Shown here: piece after piece, positions 1 through 11,800 of the stretch
Layout: every line of letters begins with the position of its first letter
How positions within the stretch are numbered: the stretch's first letter is position 1
NCBI GenBank assembly: GCA_914767715.1
Contig: OU612067.1
Span: forward strand, 6,820,001-6,884,000
Direction: 5' to 3'
Source: Membranipora membranacea
Lineage: Eukaryota > Bryozoa > Gymnolaemata > Cheilostomatida > Membraniporidae
DNA: 64,000 nucleotides
Program-made: the position numbers and the translations under genes
Notes under the pieces: generated by a model
The model's input: only the letters and a program-made list of their open reading frames with translations
Database searches by the model: none
What the model was told of the DNA's origin: nothing

Positions 1-3000
1 TACTCATGCTGGGTTATGTCTACACACATGGCGAGCTTATGCTGTGAATACTATACTCCTCCGTGGTAAACACTGTTATAGATATGTGAATGGGAGCATT
101 CTCACTCTATGAGGGACCAAGAGTGACAGAGCAGCTCCAGAGTTATATGTGACTATGTGGCTATCGATTGCAAATTGGCTGTAAATCAACATATCACGAT
201 TATAAAGAACACTACCAGAGTAGCCAAAATCTAAGTGGTTTTATGTTGTAGATGCATACCGATTTCCAGACTTCGGTGCTGAGACAGTTTCTATTGATAT
301 GAGCTATGATGGGAACCGAACAGGCACAATCCAGAACCCTCTAATGAATCAAACGAATGATGGCGGTGAATCCTTTATAGCGTTCAGCAATCTTCCTTCA
401 GTGGTTTGGTTATCACTCCAATATACTTCTAATTCGTGTCAACCCCTACCATTCAAAGTACTAGCATCGCCAGACAAGAAAGTAACATTTAAAACTACTC
501 CATGTAACGCAACAAGTGAAGCAATCATAAATAGAGCCCACTATGAGGGCTTGTACTTCACTATGCAGAGAGCCTCACAAATCTATGAGTTTACGCTAAA
601 ATATCAGAGTGAGTGCATCAATCAAATCTTATCGTGCATGAGACCTCTAGCTTGCCGGACAGCATTTCTCTGTAATGTTGAAGGGCAATTTAGCGGTCAA
701 AGACAATTTTAGAGCTATGATTGCATTACATGCTGCTATTGTTGATAAGCTCCCAAGAACTCCCTTTTAAATTCCAACAATTCCTCAGCAGACATATATA
801 CTGTGAATTTCTTATAAAAATCAGAGAGAAGATCATGAAGATTCTAGCCGTCCACTGCCGGAAGTGTTACAACATGCATAATATGTAAAAATATGTGAAA
901 TGCGCTTTCATAATTGCTGTCATTACTTTGTTAGTGACATATGATTTATTTATTTATTTTATTTTCAGTCAAAGCTAGCGTATCCATCCTAAGAAGAGAA
1001 CCAAACACACCTCCAGTCGCTTTTTCAACACCATCAGGTTACATTATGAGCCATGAAAACTTCAATTTTGGTGTAGACATACCTGCTGCTTCCATATTCG
1101 ATCCCCCGAAGTCAGCGTCCTATCTGCGCTGGACCGACAGCTCTCTACTTCTCACACTCCCACCAGCTACCACTCATGTAAATCTCTACTTTATACGCTT
1201 TGATATTGGAAACAATAATGTCACAGTATGTGAGCAGAGCCAGACCAATGTCGATCAGTTTGCTGTTTACAATGGGGATACAACGCTCTACCAATGTTCT
1301 GGTGGAAATTCACCGCCACTCAATCAGACCTACAACATCACCACTGAGAACAGCAAACTCCGCTTCATGTTCAAAGCAAACAGCGTTGCCGTTGGAGCAA
1401 GAAATACAACAGGGTTCACAGGATTTCTGCTCCGTTATAACAGTTTGTACAATGTATCAGTGCTTTGTGTTTACATGTGGCACACAGGTACTCTGTGTGA
1501 AAAGCTTCGAATTGATATTCAACTGTCCTCAAACAGCATTCAAATTTCACAGTGTACCACAAGTTTAATGTGCTCTGTTTACTTTTAATGGATCTGTTTG
1601 TCAAGATTTTAATATTCAATTTCACTAATACCGCATCATACCTAGCCAATGTGATTTTATCACCCTACTGATCAGATTAAAACCCAAGAGAATTGACAAA
1701 TCACCTGAATTAGTAGAATTGATGTACCCTACTGACCTTAATATTTCACGGGCTCCTAATTCGCGGAGGGCACTACTCCACCCTTTTTCACTAGTCTTAA
1801 TTATTCACGGATCTCAGGCCCGCGAAAGTAGTAGTAGCAGTAGTATTCTATTTTAAAAAAACAGACCTCATTTGGATTTGAACCTGCAACAACCCAAGGC
1901 AGATGCTTTACACACTGAGCTATTCAGCCTCTTGACATATATACTGAGTATTTAGCTAGTTTTAATTATTCGAGGTTTCTGTCATCGCTAACCGCGAAAT
2001 ATTAAACCACTTGAAAACATAAGGTCAGTAGGGTATATAAAAAAATACATTACAATAAAATAATTCTCCCTACTCTAGTAACAGGCTGTGAAGTTGACTA
2101 TCCTCATGCTAGAATAAACCGTCAACGAAACTCTACATCAGAGTTTATCCTGAACTGCACTGACAATGTGACTGCTGCTGAAATCACTTGCAAGGATGGG
2201 AATTGGACAGGAGGTCTTCATCCATCACTCTGTCCAGTCCCCTCATCATCGATAGAATCCACAACGGTATCAGGTAAGGAGTTCTCTGTCTCCAAACGGA
2301 TTACACTTGTTGTAACTCATTTTTTCACCCTCAAATCAAAGAGTTTGAACCTCCCTGCTCATATGAAGGTCTATCTACAAAAAAGCCTTACAGTTTAACC
2401 TGTCTATACAGAGAAAGCACATGGTACATGATGCTGTCTAGTGATAGGACACAAGTATTCTACCTTACTTTTGAAGTTTGTATGTAAGATCGATAACACC
2501 AGGTCGGGCTGTAAAATAAATCACTGGCCTATTGGCTAAGATCAAAGTGTCATGGCTAATGGCTGATTAGTGCCTGTTTCAGTTTCTGGCAGCTTGCTGC
2601 ACACTCACGATTAGGAGGTCCACCATTGCCTCACCTCTAGGATGCATTCTAGGATGTATCACACTCTCAGTATGAGGACTCCGGGCAACTTGCGTCCTTC
2701 TGTAGGGGCAGCCCACCCTCTGTTTTATCATAAACAGGGGGGGACTGTTTGATTATTTTTGCTATATATTGTATTATATTATTTTCGTTGATTGCAGGAA
2801 CCACAACTAATGGCAGTACCGCCACCACCGTCACTACCGGCACTACTGGCACTACTGGCACTACTGGCACTACACAAGCTGGAGGTTCAAATAGCAATAA
2901 TAAAACTGTGTTCACTCCAGATTCCAAAGGTACTGGCCAGCCTTTCCAGTGGGAGATGATACACACAGTATCTGTGTCAGCTGGAGGAGGCTGTCTTGTT

Positions 3001-4220
3001 CTGATTATCATCATCGTGATCCTGGTGGTGGTCATCTGTAGGAATAAATCCCATAGCAGGTTAGTGACTAAATTCAGAGCAGATTTTTTCTAAATAATAT
3101 CCCCATGGTCATAAAATGTCCAGCATGTCCACTATGACCTCAGTTGTATCTGTTACAAGCGTAGATATTGATAGCTTCTCGTCAATTATGCTCTGCCTTA
3201 GAGAACTGAAATTTTTATCACCTGGTTTCAGAGAACAGACAAAATTTAAAGATGGAGAGGACGCGGATACATACGAGCCACCAGACAATGATTATCACTG
3301 CCTGGAGGAGAACACAAATGAGTGTAACGACACTCATGTACAACCTGGTATGTTGACCTGGTGTTTGTCCTGCTCCTGTCTTCTTTGCTACATTTTGGCT
3401 TGGAGTGGTGCTTCAAGAAATATCAAGTCTGAAATAATTTATTACCATCAACAACAGCTATCCAGATGATGTTACATTGTAATATGGCATCTATTTGGTC
3501 CTTTCACCGCTTGTTGGAACAGCAGTGATTAATTTTGTTGACATATTGAATTATTTTCACTAGATAATAACAGAGACAGTGACGGCGATGGTTATGCTAT
3601 GGTTGATATGTCTGAAAACAGGAGAGCCGCAGAAGCTGCAGGTTTTGAAGATAAGAAACCATCCTCAGAACTGATTGATCCAAGCGATGGAGGTCCATAT
3701 TCTACAGTGAACATCATATCTGATGAGTCAAACGCTCCACCTGAGGATGATACCCACAATGCATCTGAAAATAAGGATGCAGAGGTAGAGGAGAGCTCTA
3801 CAGCTCTCCCAGACTCTACAGATGCGGTGGAGGGAGAGCAAGACTGTGAGAGAGATGAGGATGATGTGGAAACTTACGCAAACCAGGCAACCATAAAGAG
3901 ACAGTAAGTTAGATTATCTTGTGACAGTACCGTTACTTACCAGTCAAAATAGGTCATATTGTAGGCGCTACAGTTCAACTTGAACTAGTATTCAATAGGT
4001 CATATTGTCAGTGTCAACTTGAACTAGTAGTCGATAAGTCATGATAGGTCATGACACTGACAATCTCTTCTCTTCTGACAGGAACACTGAAAAACAGAAA
4101 GGAACCACTGATTTGTATGGAAGCATATTAGCGGAAAATAAGAAGAAGCCAGCGTCAGATGAACAGCCAATGACATCTACAGATGAAGAGATGGTAGACA
4201 ATGACCTATACGGTACATAG
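1..4220 (+). CDS. Gene 1: type A CUB-CUB-sushi membrane receptor, 5' partial
   Basis: Coding exons that I place at 252-608, 969-1442, 2079-2273, 2798-3059, 3232-3347, 3564-3903 and 4082-4220 (TAG). The window opens inside intron 1; the signal-peptide exon lies upstream and is inferred from paralogs. Exon 252-608 encodes CUB-like domain 1 (a GTIQNP strand, closing FTLKYQ). Exon 969-1442 encodes CUB-like domain 2 (VDQFAVYNG matches the CUB Dx[LF]xVYDG strand; closing GFLLRY). Exon 2079-2273 is a sushi-like module with four Cys and a Trp before the last Cys. Exon 2798-3059 carries a Thr/Gly repeat stalk and a transmembrane helix starting GGGCLVLIIIIVIL. The tail has DGYAMVDM, PYSTVN, TYANQATI and DLYGSIL. 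All splice sites are GT..AG and phases match throughout. A MITE sits in the intron before the sushi exon. The family is not one I can name; receptor function is inferred from architecture. Confidence 0.85.
1727..2033. mobile_element. MITE with 14-bp terminal inverted repeats and TA target duplication
   Basis: The element starts CCCTACTGACCTTA and ends with its exact reverse complement. It is flanked by TA at 1725-1726 and 2034-2035. The same intron of gene 4 (around 23315) reads straight through as an uninterrupted GATGTATATAAA, which is the empty site. A TA duplication is the hallmark of Tc1/mariner-type mobilisation. There is no transposase, so the copy is non-autonomous. The core holds a decayed tRNA-like stretch on the minus strand (1862-1935). 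Confidence 0.9.
1862..1935 (-). repeat. tRNA-derived sequence inside the MITE
   Basis: On the minus strand there is an A-box-like TAGCTCAGTGTGTAAAGCA and a B-box GGTTCAAATCC at tRNA-like spacing. The acceptor ends do not pair, so this is not a functional tRNA. It is probably a SINE head or pseudo-tRNA captured in the MITE. Confidence 0.6.
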
Positions 4221-5043
4221 GCATAGTAGAGTTATTGAGATTGTTTACCAAGCAAAATCATCTCAACGTGCGATATATATTAATTAATTCTGACTCTAAC
4301 ATTATATTTGGTCGGTACACTAAAGAAGAATTACCATCTCATCTGGGTTTCAGTTGCAGAATCATAGGAAAAAGAGGCATGCTTGGCTTTCCCTACAATT
4401 TTTTAATGATTTCAGTTACGATCAATTACATTAACTATCCAAGATTTAGTGATGTTGCTATTATGGTTATTTACAAAATGATTGCGCTAAAACTTAATAC
4501 AATGTAATTTTTTTCACTGTCATTATCAAATACATAGATTAACTTTTTGTTTGATCATATACTAGTATAATTCTGCATGCTGCATACAATTCTGCAAACA
4601 ACCAAACAAGTATGATTTGCTCCTATTGTGACATATTCAAAAAATACTGTACAAAACAGTACATGCATGCATCTGTTAATTGCCTCCTGTAAGTAGGGAT
4701 AGCTTCTAAGATAACCCATTATATCGCTGGTAATGACGGCTCAAATTATCGCTCTTTCTATCAGGGTGTTTTTTTCAGCTCATGCATCTCTACCAAGGCT
4801 ATATATAGCCAGATTAATACTAGTTTTCTACTATGTTTGTACAATGGTTAATATCCTGAGGTTTTTTTGTAGCATTTGTCTGGTTGAAACAATAGTTTTC
4901 TTAAAAATGAAAAATGTGAATGCTGACCAAATATTTATATATCGTTTTCAGTGCTGCTTTGAAGAAGGAAGTACTACTATACTTGGGTGTTATGCTGCTA
5001 ATCATTCCTCTCAAGCAAGGAGTGTCTCTAGTATTCAAGAAAC
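4221..5043. other. Intergenic between gene 1 and gene 2
   Basis: No gene is seen here. The sequence is homologous to 34334-35662 and 46351-47310, the spacers between type A and type C genes. It therefore contains the gene 1 3' UTR and the promoter/5' UTR of a type C gene, with a conserved stretch at about 4960-5043 just before the start codon. Confidence 0.6.
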
Positions 5044-7928
5044 ATGAAGTCTCTAATGTTTCTGGTTATAATCATCATGCTAAGCTTCATATCTAGAGGT
5101 ATGACTATCTGATCGTTCTTCTAAGTTAGTAGTTGGTTTTCATTATCACTCTACTTCAAGAACGAGAATCATCCATTTTGTATCAGGGTGACTATGCTTG
5201 GTAGAACATCATGATTAGAAATAAGACTGGTTTTGAACACTCTCATCATTTTTGTTATGTAGAGGATTATGGATATCAGTTTCTGCTCACAAACACCACA
5301 ATAGATATTGCTGTGGCAAGTAATCGCCAAGGCAAAATCGTAAGTCCAAGCCATCCAAATGCTTACAATGTTGGAACAACGTTGTTCATCTATTTCATCA
5401 ATCTCCCTGAGTTATTCTGGTTAAGAATGGAGACAAAATATGTTGGCGTCGGTGGTCCATGTATGCCAGTGCCTGTCAAGGTCAACCTGTCACATCCTCC
5501 TGGGTCAGTCAGACTCACTCAAGGGGCGTGTAAGAGCGGAGTGATGGTATATGACTCTATGATCAGAAAGCAAGGATCAGCGCATCTGGAAATGAGCACA
5601 CCAGACCAAGTTTCAGAAGGTTCCTTACCAGCTTTTGAAATATATTATCGAAGTAAGGAGTTAGTAATGTGTATACACATTATATGATGTTTCAAAATGG
5701 TAATATTGTGATTGTGAGCAATCCAGAAGTACTCTCTACTTCTGAACTGCAGAAGATTACTTATTCTCTAGGACACCCTAGGATCATTCCCTCTGATTTT
5801 ACACAAAGATGCCTAAAGCTGCATTCAAGGACTTCTTTTTCTCTGGCTGTACAGGGCCGTAGTTTAGAAAAAATGGTAGGGGAGGCAAAAGTCTGAGGCA
5901 TCACCAGTAACCTCCTCCTTGTGAAATTCGAGGAGTATAATAAGCAAATGGAAGTCCCAGAGGGTCTGATTCTGACGTAGATTATTCAATTATAGTGTTT
6001 TAGGCCACTATATTTAGTTTTCTAGGGGAGGCAGTGCCTCTCTGCCTCCCCTAGAACTACGGCCCTGCTGTATGGCAAGTTTTCATTCCATACTTTGTAT
6101 TACCATGCTTTCTGAGACAAACAATAGCAAGTGCTTCATGCTTCCTTTATGATTTGCATTTCAGTAAAAGATGGGGTTAAAACCCTAACAGATTCTTCAA
6201 CAGGTCAGGATTCCGGCGATGCTGGGCTCATCATGAGTCACAGAGACTTCGACTTTGATCACTCAACTTATGCAAGAAATATAAATTACTTCCTTATTTT
6301 AAATCTACCAGTAGCTGCAAAAAGTATCCATATAGAATTTATCAAGTTCAATATTGGGTTGAGTAAGGAAATGTGTAAAGAAGCTGAAGCACTGGCGGAC
6401 CTGTTTATAATCTAGTATGTATCATAATAGAAACATCCAAAGATAATTTTTATGGCTGGCATTAATTCCATGACAATCAGCTATATATTTGATGAAAGAA
6501 TATATTGCTCACATCTGGAACTTATTTCCAACTATCAAAGTGTGCCCCTGCCTTTATGAGAAACACTGTTTTTCCTAAATATATCCTATTACACCATAGT
6601 TCCACCGGCCCACAGCACAGGCAAATGTTTAAATTATATAACTTAGCCAATTATTCTGTTGTTTTCAGCTTTGCAGCAGCATCTGACTATATCTGAGAAA
6701 CCAAAGGGTGAGCCTCTAAACAAGAGAGTAATCTCATTGCAATTCTTAAACAGCATTGCCCCTGCCATTAAGTTGATTGTAAACGCTTAGTTGTGCCTCA
6801 GTCCTCGTTTTTGTTGGGACGAATTTCATCTCCCTTCTTTTTAGATAATAGATTGACAGACAGTAAAAAAGCTTGCCATGTACTGAGGATGTAACTATTT
6901 TGAATAAGAAAACACAAGTCAATGAAGTCATCCAAAACAGTAGATATTATTATACATTAAAAGACACCTATTATCTATCGCGTTCGTAACAAGTCAATTT
7001 GATAGCTTTTTTTTTTCATTGTAGGTGATCAACCCATAGTTATGATAGGTTCGGTCCTCGGAGTTGTCTGCATACTTCTGGTTGCTGGTTTGATTCTGTT
7101 GGGGATCAGAAACAGAAACTTGAATACAGAAATTCAAAGGTATGTCGAGATAATTGCTGTTTGTCTTAATGAGCTAGGTCCCTGGTCTTGGTAATAATTG
7201 TTCCTTTCCATCTTTTTCTATCCTCATAGTTCAATGGTGATAATAAGCTAATCACCATTTCTATTTCAGATTGAATGCATCTGGGAGAACAACTCAACCT
7301 GTTATGGAGAGAAGCGCCATTGAAGGTATTAGTTTGGCAATGACTCAAACACATTATATACATAGTTAAACTTACTTACTATTAAGGATTTACTTTTGAG
7401 CCATGATATTGTTGTGAGTCCCTCAGATTCATGCAATGAATGATCCATTTCACATGTTCTTGCAACACAAAATTAACATGAGGGTAAAACATATTCCACA
7501 AAATCAAATCTGAACATAGTTTCAGCGAGAAAAAAGTTGATGGGAGTTGGATTTTTAATGTAGGCCTAGAATTATTTATGATAAGGATTTTTGTAAATTC
7601 ATGTCTTCATTTTCGAAGAAAAATTTATATTACACAAAAAATGGAGTATACAATTATAGTCTCAGCCACATAATTATTCCAATCACGCAGTGTTTCCCTA
7701 CTTTTCTTTAAAGCTGGATTGAGCGATCCTACCGAATATGAGACTGTGGGATTGGACCTCTCCCGAATAAATCCATCAATTGATTATGAGACCGTCATTC
7801 AAGGCACCGACAGTACTTATAAGAACACTGGTATGGCAGGAAATATTCAGTCGCAAAATCCAGAGTATGAGATGGTGAAGCAAGAAGGAGGAGTAGAAGA
7901 TCATGTTTATACATCTCTAAATAACTAG
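5044..7928 (+). CDS. Gene 2: chimeric receptor, type C ectodomain fused to type B transmembrane/tail
   Basis: Exons: 5044-5098 (signal peptide, MKSLMFLVIIIMLSFISRG), 5263-5652 (CUB-like 1, type C), 6165-about 6415 (5' part of type C CUB-like 2), 6669-6707 (13-codon stalk), 7025-7139 (transmembrane, GVVCILLVAGLILLG), 7270-7325 and 7714-7928 (tail, TAG). The type C CUB 2 exon matches gene 7 up to ADLF and then diverges into a stop at 6413-6415; its normal second half, the sushi exon and the type C transmembrane exon are absent. Skipping the truncated exon restores frame, because exon 5263-5652 and exon 6669-6707 are both phase 1, giving a one-CUB receptor. The tail has PTEYETV (ITSM-like), SIDYETV (ITIM-like), PEYEMV and a terminal VYTSLNN. 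Whether the chimera is expressed is unknown. Confidence 0.7.
5852..6067. mobile_element. hAT5-like MITE in gene 2 intron
   Basis: The 216-bp insertion starts CAGGGCCGTAGTT and ends with its reverse complement. It is flanked by 5-bp direct repeats CTGTA (5847-5851, 6068-6072). The paralogous intron near 36492 shows the empty site as GGCTATATGGC. CAGGG ends with a short 5-bp duplication fit the hAT5 subgroup by family knowledge. No transposase is present. Confidence 0.8.
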
Positions 7929-8885
7929 AGACATATGCTCATTTTGCTGAATAGAGATGTTGATGCTAGTGTTTGAAGTCTAACAATGTTTCCTTGATTT
8001 ATATAGTTTTCTCCTTGATGTTTTATAAAATTTGATGTCACAAACAAATTGTTATTGGGTCTGACTTTCATGTTTCATGTTTTGCATTATTCCAAGATGG
8101 CATAGTCTTATTTGTCGCCTGCGTGACTATTTGATCAGCTAAAACAAAGTATATATAAACAAAAAATTAAACAAATCTAAAAATTATGAGAGGATCACTG
8201 TTGAACCATTACTAGTTATGTCCTTCCGGCAAGAGAGGGGATAACCCCTGATCACAGCGAGCATCTTGCATTGCCTCATCTATATCTGGTTATCCTAAAG
8301 TTTAGGGAGCCAATTTGATTGATAGGCTAAGTTTTGACTTAACAAGGTATTAATGACTACTAGATGAAGGTATTGGAGGAGAGCAAAATTAGCCATACTA
8401 CATTACCATTTCTTAACAATCTGATTGGTCTTTGCTCGCAAATAATAAACAATTACAAACGTTATTTTAGTCATTATTATAGATAAACCTTTACCTCAAA
8501 TTTGCGAGTGGTAAATGACATCCATCTCCCAATATGTGTCATCTTTTAATGCTGGTGACATCAGGATGGCCCAGCATGATAGAGTATCTAGGTATGCCCT
8601 GCCTTTAGGGTATTACATATGTACAGTCTCGTCACATTTGACAAGTTTCATTGTAGAAATTGAGCATGTAGCATAGACTTATTATTAAGTCTATGGTATG
8701 TAGCATTGTAGTATGATGTTATCTTTTCGCTAAATGACACAAAATGAATGGTAATAGTTTGCATAAAAAATAGTGAACACTGAGCCCATTCAAATGGTTA
8801 GTATTCATGATTGTGGACTTCCTCTTACCTATAACTAACTTTAATATTAAAACTACACTGGAGATCAGAGGTTTGTTACACAAGG
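7929..8885. other. Intergenic between gene 2 and gene 3
   Basis: This holds the 3' UTR of the type B tail and the upstream region of a type A/B signal exon. Related sequence recurs at 19983-21018, 28629-29490 and 41276-42151, for example the GGATAACCCCTGATC block near 8239. No further gene is seen. Confidence 0.6.
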
Positions 8886-11800
8886 ATGATTGAGTTATAT
8901 AAATTCAGAATTGGATTGTTTGTCTACGTCTCTATTTCACAGATATCGTGTGGTGAGTTACCTGCTATTAATGGAGTTGAACTTGGGACCTGAGGATAAA
9001 ATATCTCTTCCTACACCATTTTTTGCATAAAAAGAAGGGTAATTCCTCTAAGGCTTTATCAACTAGACACACATATTTATATGAAATATTGGCAAAACAA
9101 AATAGTGTATCTGCAAAGTCAATAAACTTCAGCACCTCTGAAATAAATAGAACAGACTCGCCTGAAACCGATCACTTAGATCTAACTTCCTCATTGTGTT
9201 ATCTGTTACGGTAATACCTTTTGAGATGAATTTACAAGTTTCATCCACATCGTGTATCAGTTAGCTATCCTGATAGGAACACCTGTTAAACAGTATACAA
9301 CTTTGGTATAGGAAACTGAACCACGACTAAGGCTGTTGTTTGTGTAGTTGTTGTGGCTGTTGTTGTTGTTGGTTGTGGTGGCTGTTGTTTGAATATTGGA
9401 AATGCTTTTGTTTGAAGGTACATAGCATTTCGTTAGACTTCATTTTTGTTTGAAAAGATTTCGTGGAAGTTATTGCTTATGTCTTTAGACTCCTTGCATT
9501 GGGAGAAGGTCTCTCAGTACAAAATATATAGTCTCTACCATCTGGTTGCTACCGGGATGCTCTAGTTTTTTACTAAGCAATCATATTTCTCTAACAACCC
9601 CAAAGAAGTAAATATTAGTCAAAGTTTGGTGCTGACATAATGTCAGGTTGCATGAACTTTAGCTTGTGAAAATGAGAGTTGAAAGAAAGTTTGGTGAACG
9701 GTTGAGTGAAAGTTAGTTAGAACTAAATTTCACTATATCTTGCCTGTGAGAAATGGTGAGCTTATTATGCGAATACTTTACTCCTCAGTGGTATACCCTG
9801 TTATAGATATGTGAATGGGAGCATTCTCACCAAGAAGTCAATGCGACAGGACATCTCCAGAGTTATATATGACGGCTATCACTTGCAAATTGGCTGTAAA
9901 TTAATATATCACAATTATAAAGAACAATACCAGAGTAGCCAAATATAAGTGAATTTATGTTGCAGATGCATACAGATTTCCAGACTTTGGTGCTGAGCCA
10001 GTTTCTATTGATATGAGCTATGATGGAAACCGAGCCGGCACAATTCAGAACCCTCTTATGAATCAAACAAATGATGGCGGTGAATCCTATATAGCGTTCA
10101 GCAATCTTCCTTCAGTGGTTTGCTTATCACTTCAATATACTTCTAACTCATGTCAACCCCTACCATTCAAAATACTAGCATCGCCAGACAAGAAAGTAAC
10201 ATTTAAAACTACTCAATGCAATGCAACAAGTGAAGCAATCATAAATAGAGCCCACTATGAGGGCTTGTACTTTTCTATGCGGAGGGCATCACAAATCTAT
10301 GAGTTTACACTAAAATATCAGAGTAAGTGCATCAATCAAATCCAGTTGTGCATGAGACCTCTAGCTTGCCGGACAGCATTTCTCTGTAATGTTGAAGGGT
10401 AATTTAGCGGTAAAAGACAATTTTAGAGCTATGATTGCATAACATGCTGCTATTGTTTATAAGCTACCAACACCTCCCTTTTGAATTCAAACATTTCCCA
10501 TCAAACATATATGCTCTCCTGTGAATCTCTCATGAAAATCACAGGGAAGATTCTAGCCGTCCACTACCTGATGCGTTCCAATATACACATGTAACGATAT
10601 GGTAAATGTACTGTCATAATTGCTGTTATTACTTTCGCAGTGACATATGAGTTATCCACAAATGTTTTCTCACTTATTTTCTTCTCAGTCAAAGCCAGCG
10701 TCTCTATCCTAAGTAGGGAACCTAACACAGTTCCTGGCACTATTGCTACACCATCAGGTTACATTATGAGCCATGAAAACTTCAATTTTGGTGTAGACAT
10801 TCCTGCTGCATCATTGTTACAAGCTCCAAAGTCAGCGTCCTATCTGCGCTGGACCCACAGCTCTCTACTTCTCACACTTCCTCCAGCTACTACTCATGTA
10901 GATTTCTACTTTATACACTTTAATATCGGTAATAATAATGTCACGTTATGTGAGCAGGCACAGTCTGATAGCAGTGTAGATCAGTTTGCTGTTTACAATG
11001 GGGATACAGCGCTCTACAAATGCGCTGGTGGAAATTCACCACCATCCAATCAGACCCACGAAATCACCACTGACAACAGCACACTCCGCTTTACCTTCAA
11101 ATCAAACAGTGTTGGAGCAGGAGATACAACAGGGTTCACAGGAATTTTGTTCCGATATAAAGGTATGTACTATGTCCTTTGTCTGGTGCTCACTGTTCGT
11201 GGTTGGTAAAGAGCCCTGTGCTAACTGGCTTAAAACTTGAAATTGATAGGCCTCCTTATGAGCAGTCGACTGAAGCAAAAAAGACATTCAATTTTCACAG
11301 TATACAAGCATAGTCTGGAATTGCTCTGGAACCTGAATTGCATGATAGTTACTTCTGCAGAACCATACCCTTCAGGTTGAAATCATCTATAGAGGTGATT
11401 GATGCAAAGTGTCACAATGAGTATAGGGATATGTGAGAAGAAATCAATAAAATTGGTATATTGTAGATCATGTGACTTTCTACAGATTTATATTTCTCTA
11501 CTCTAGTGTCAGGTTGTAAGGTCGACTACCCTTATGCTAAAATAAAGCGTTTACAAGCGCCTGTATCAAGCTTCAACCTAATCTGTGCTGACAATGTGAC
11601 TGTCGCTGAAATCGTTTGCATCAGTGGGACCTGGTCTGGGAGCCTTCATCCATCACTATGTCCAGGTCCGCCATCACCGCAACATTCCACAGCAGAATCA
11701 GGTACGGAAACCTCTGTCTCCCAATGTATTGCTCTAGTTGTAACTCATTAAGGTAGAGACACGGTTGTCAATAGTCTTTCCAGGATAGCGTTCGTTTACG

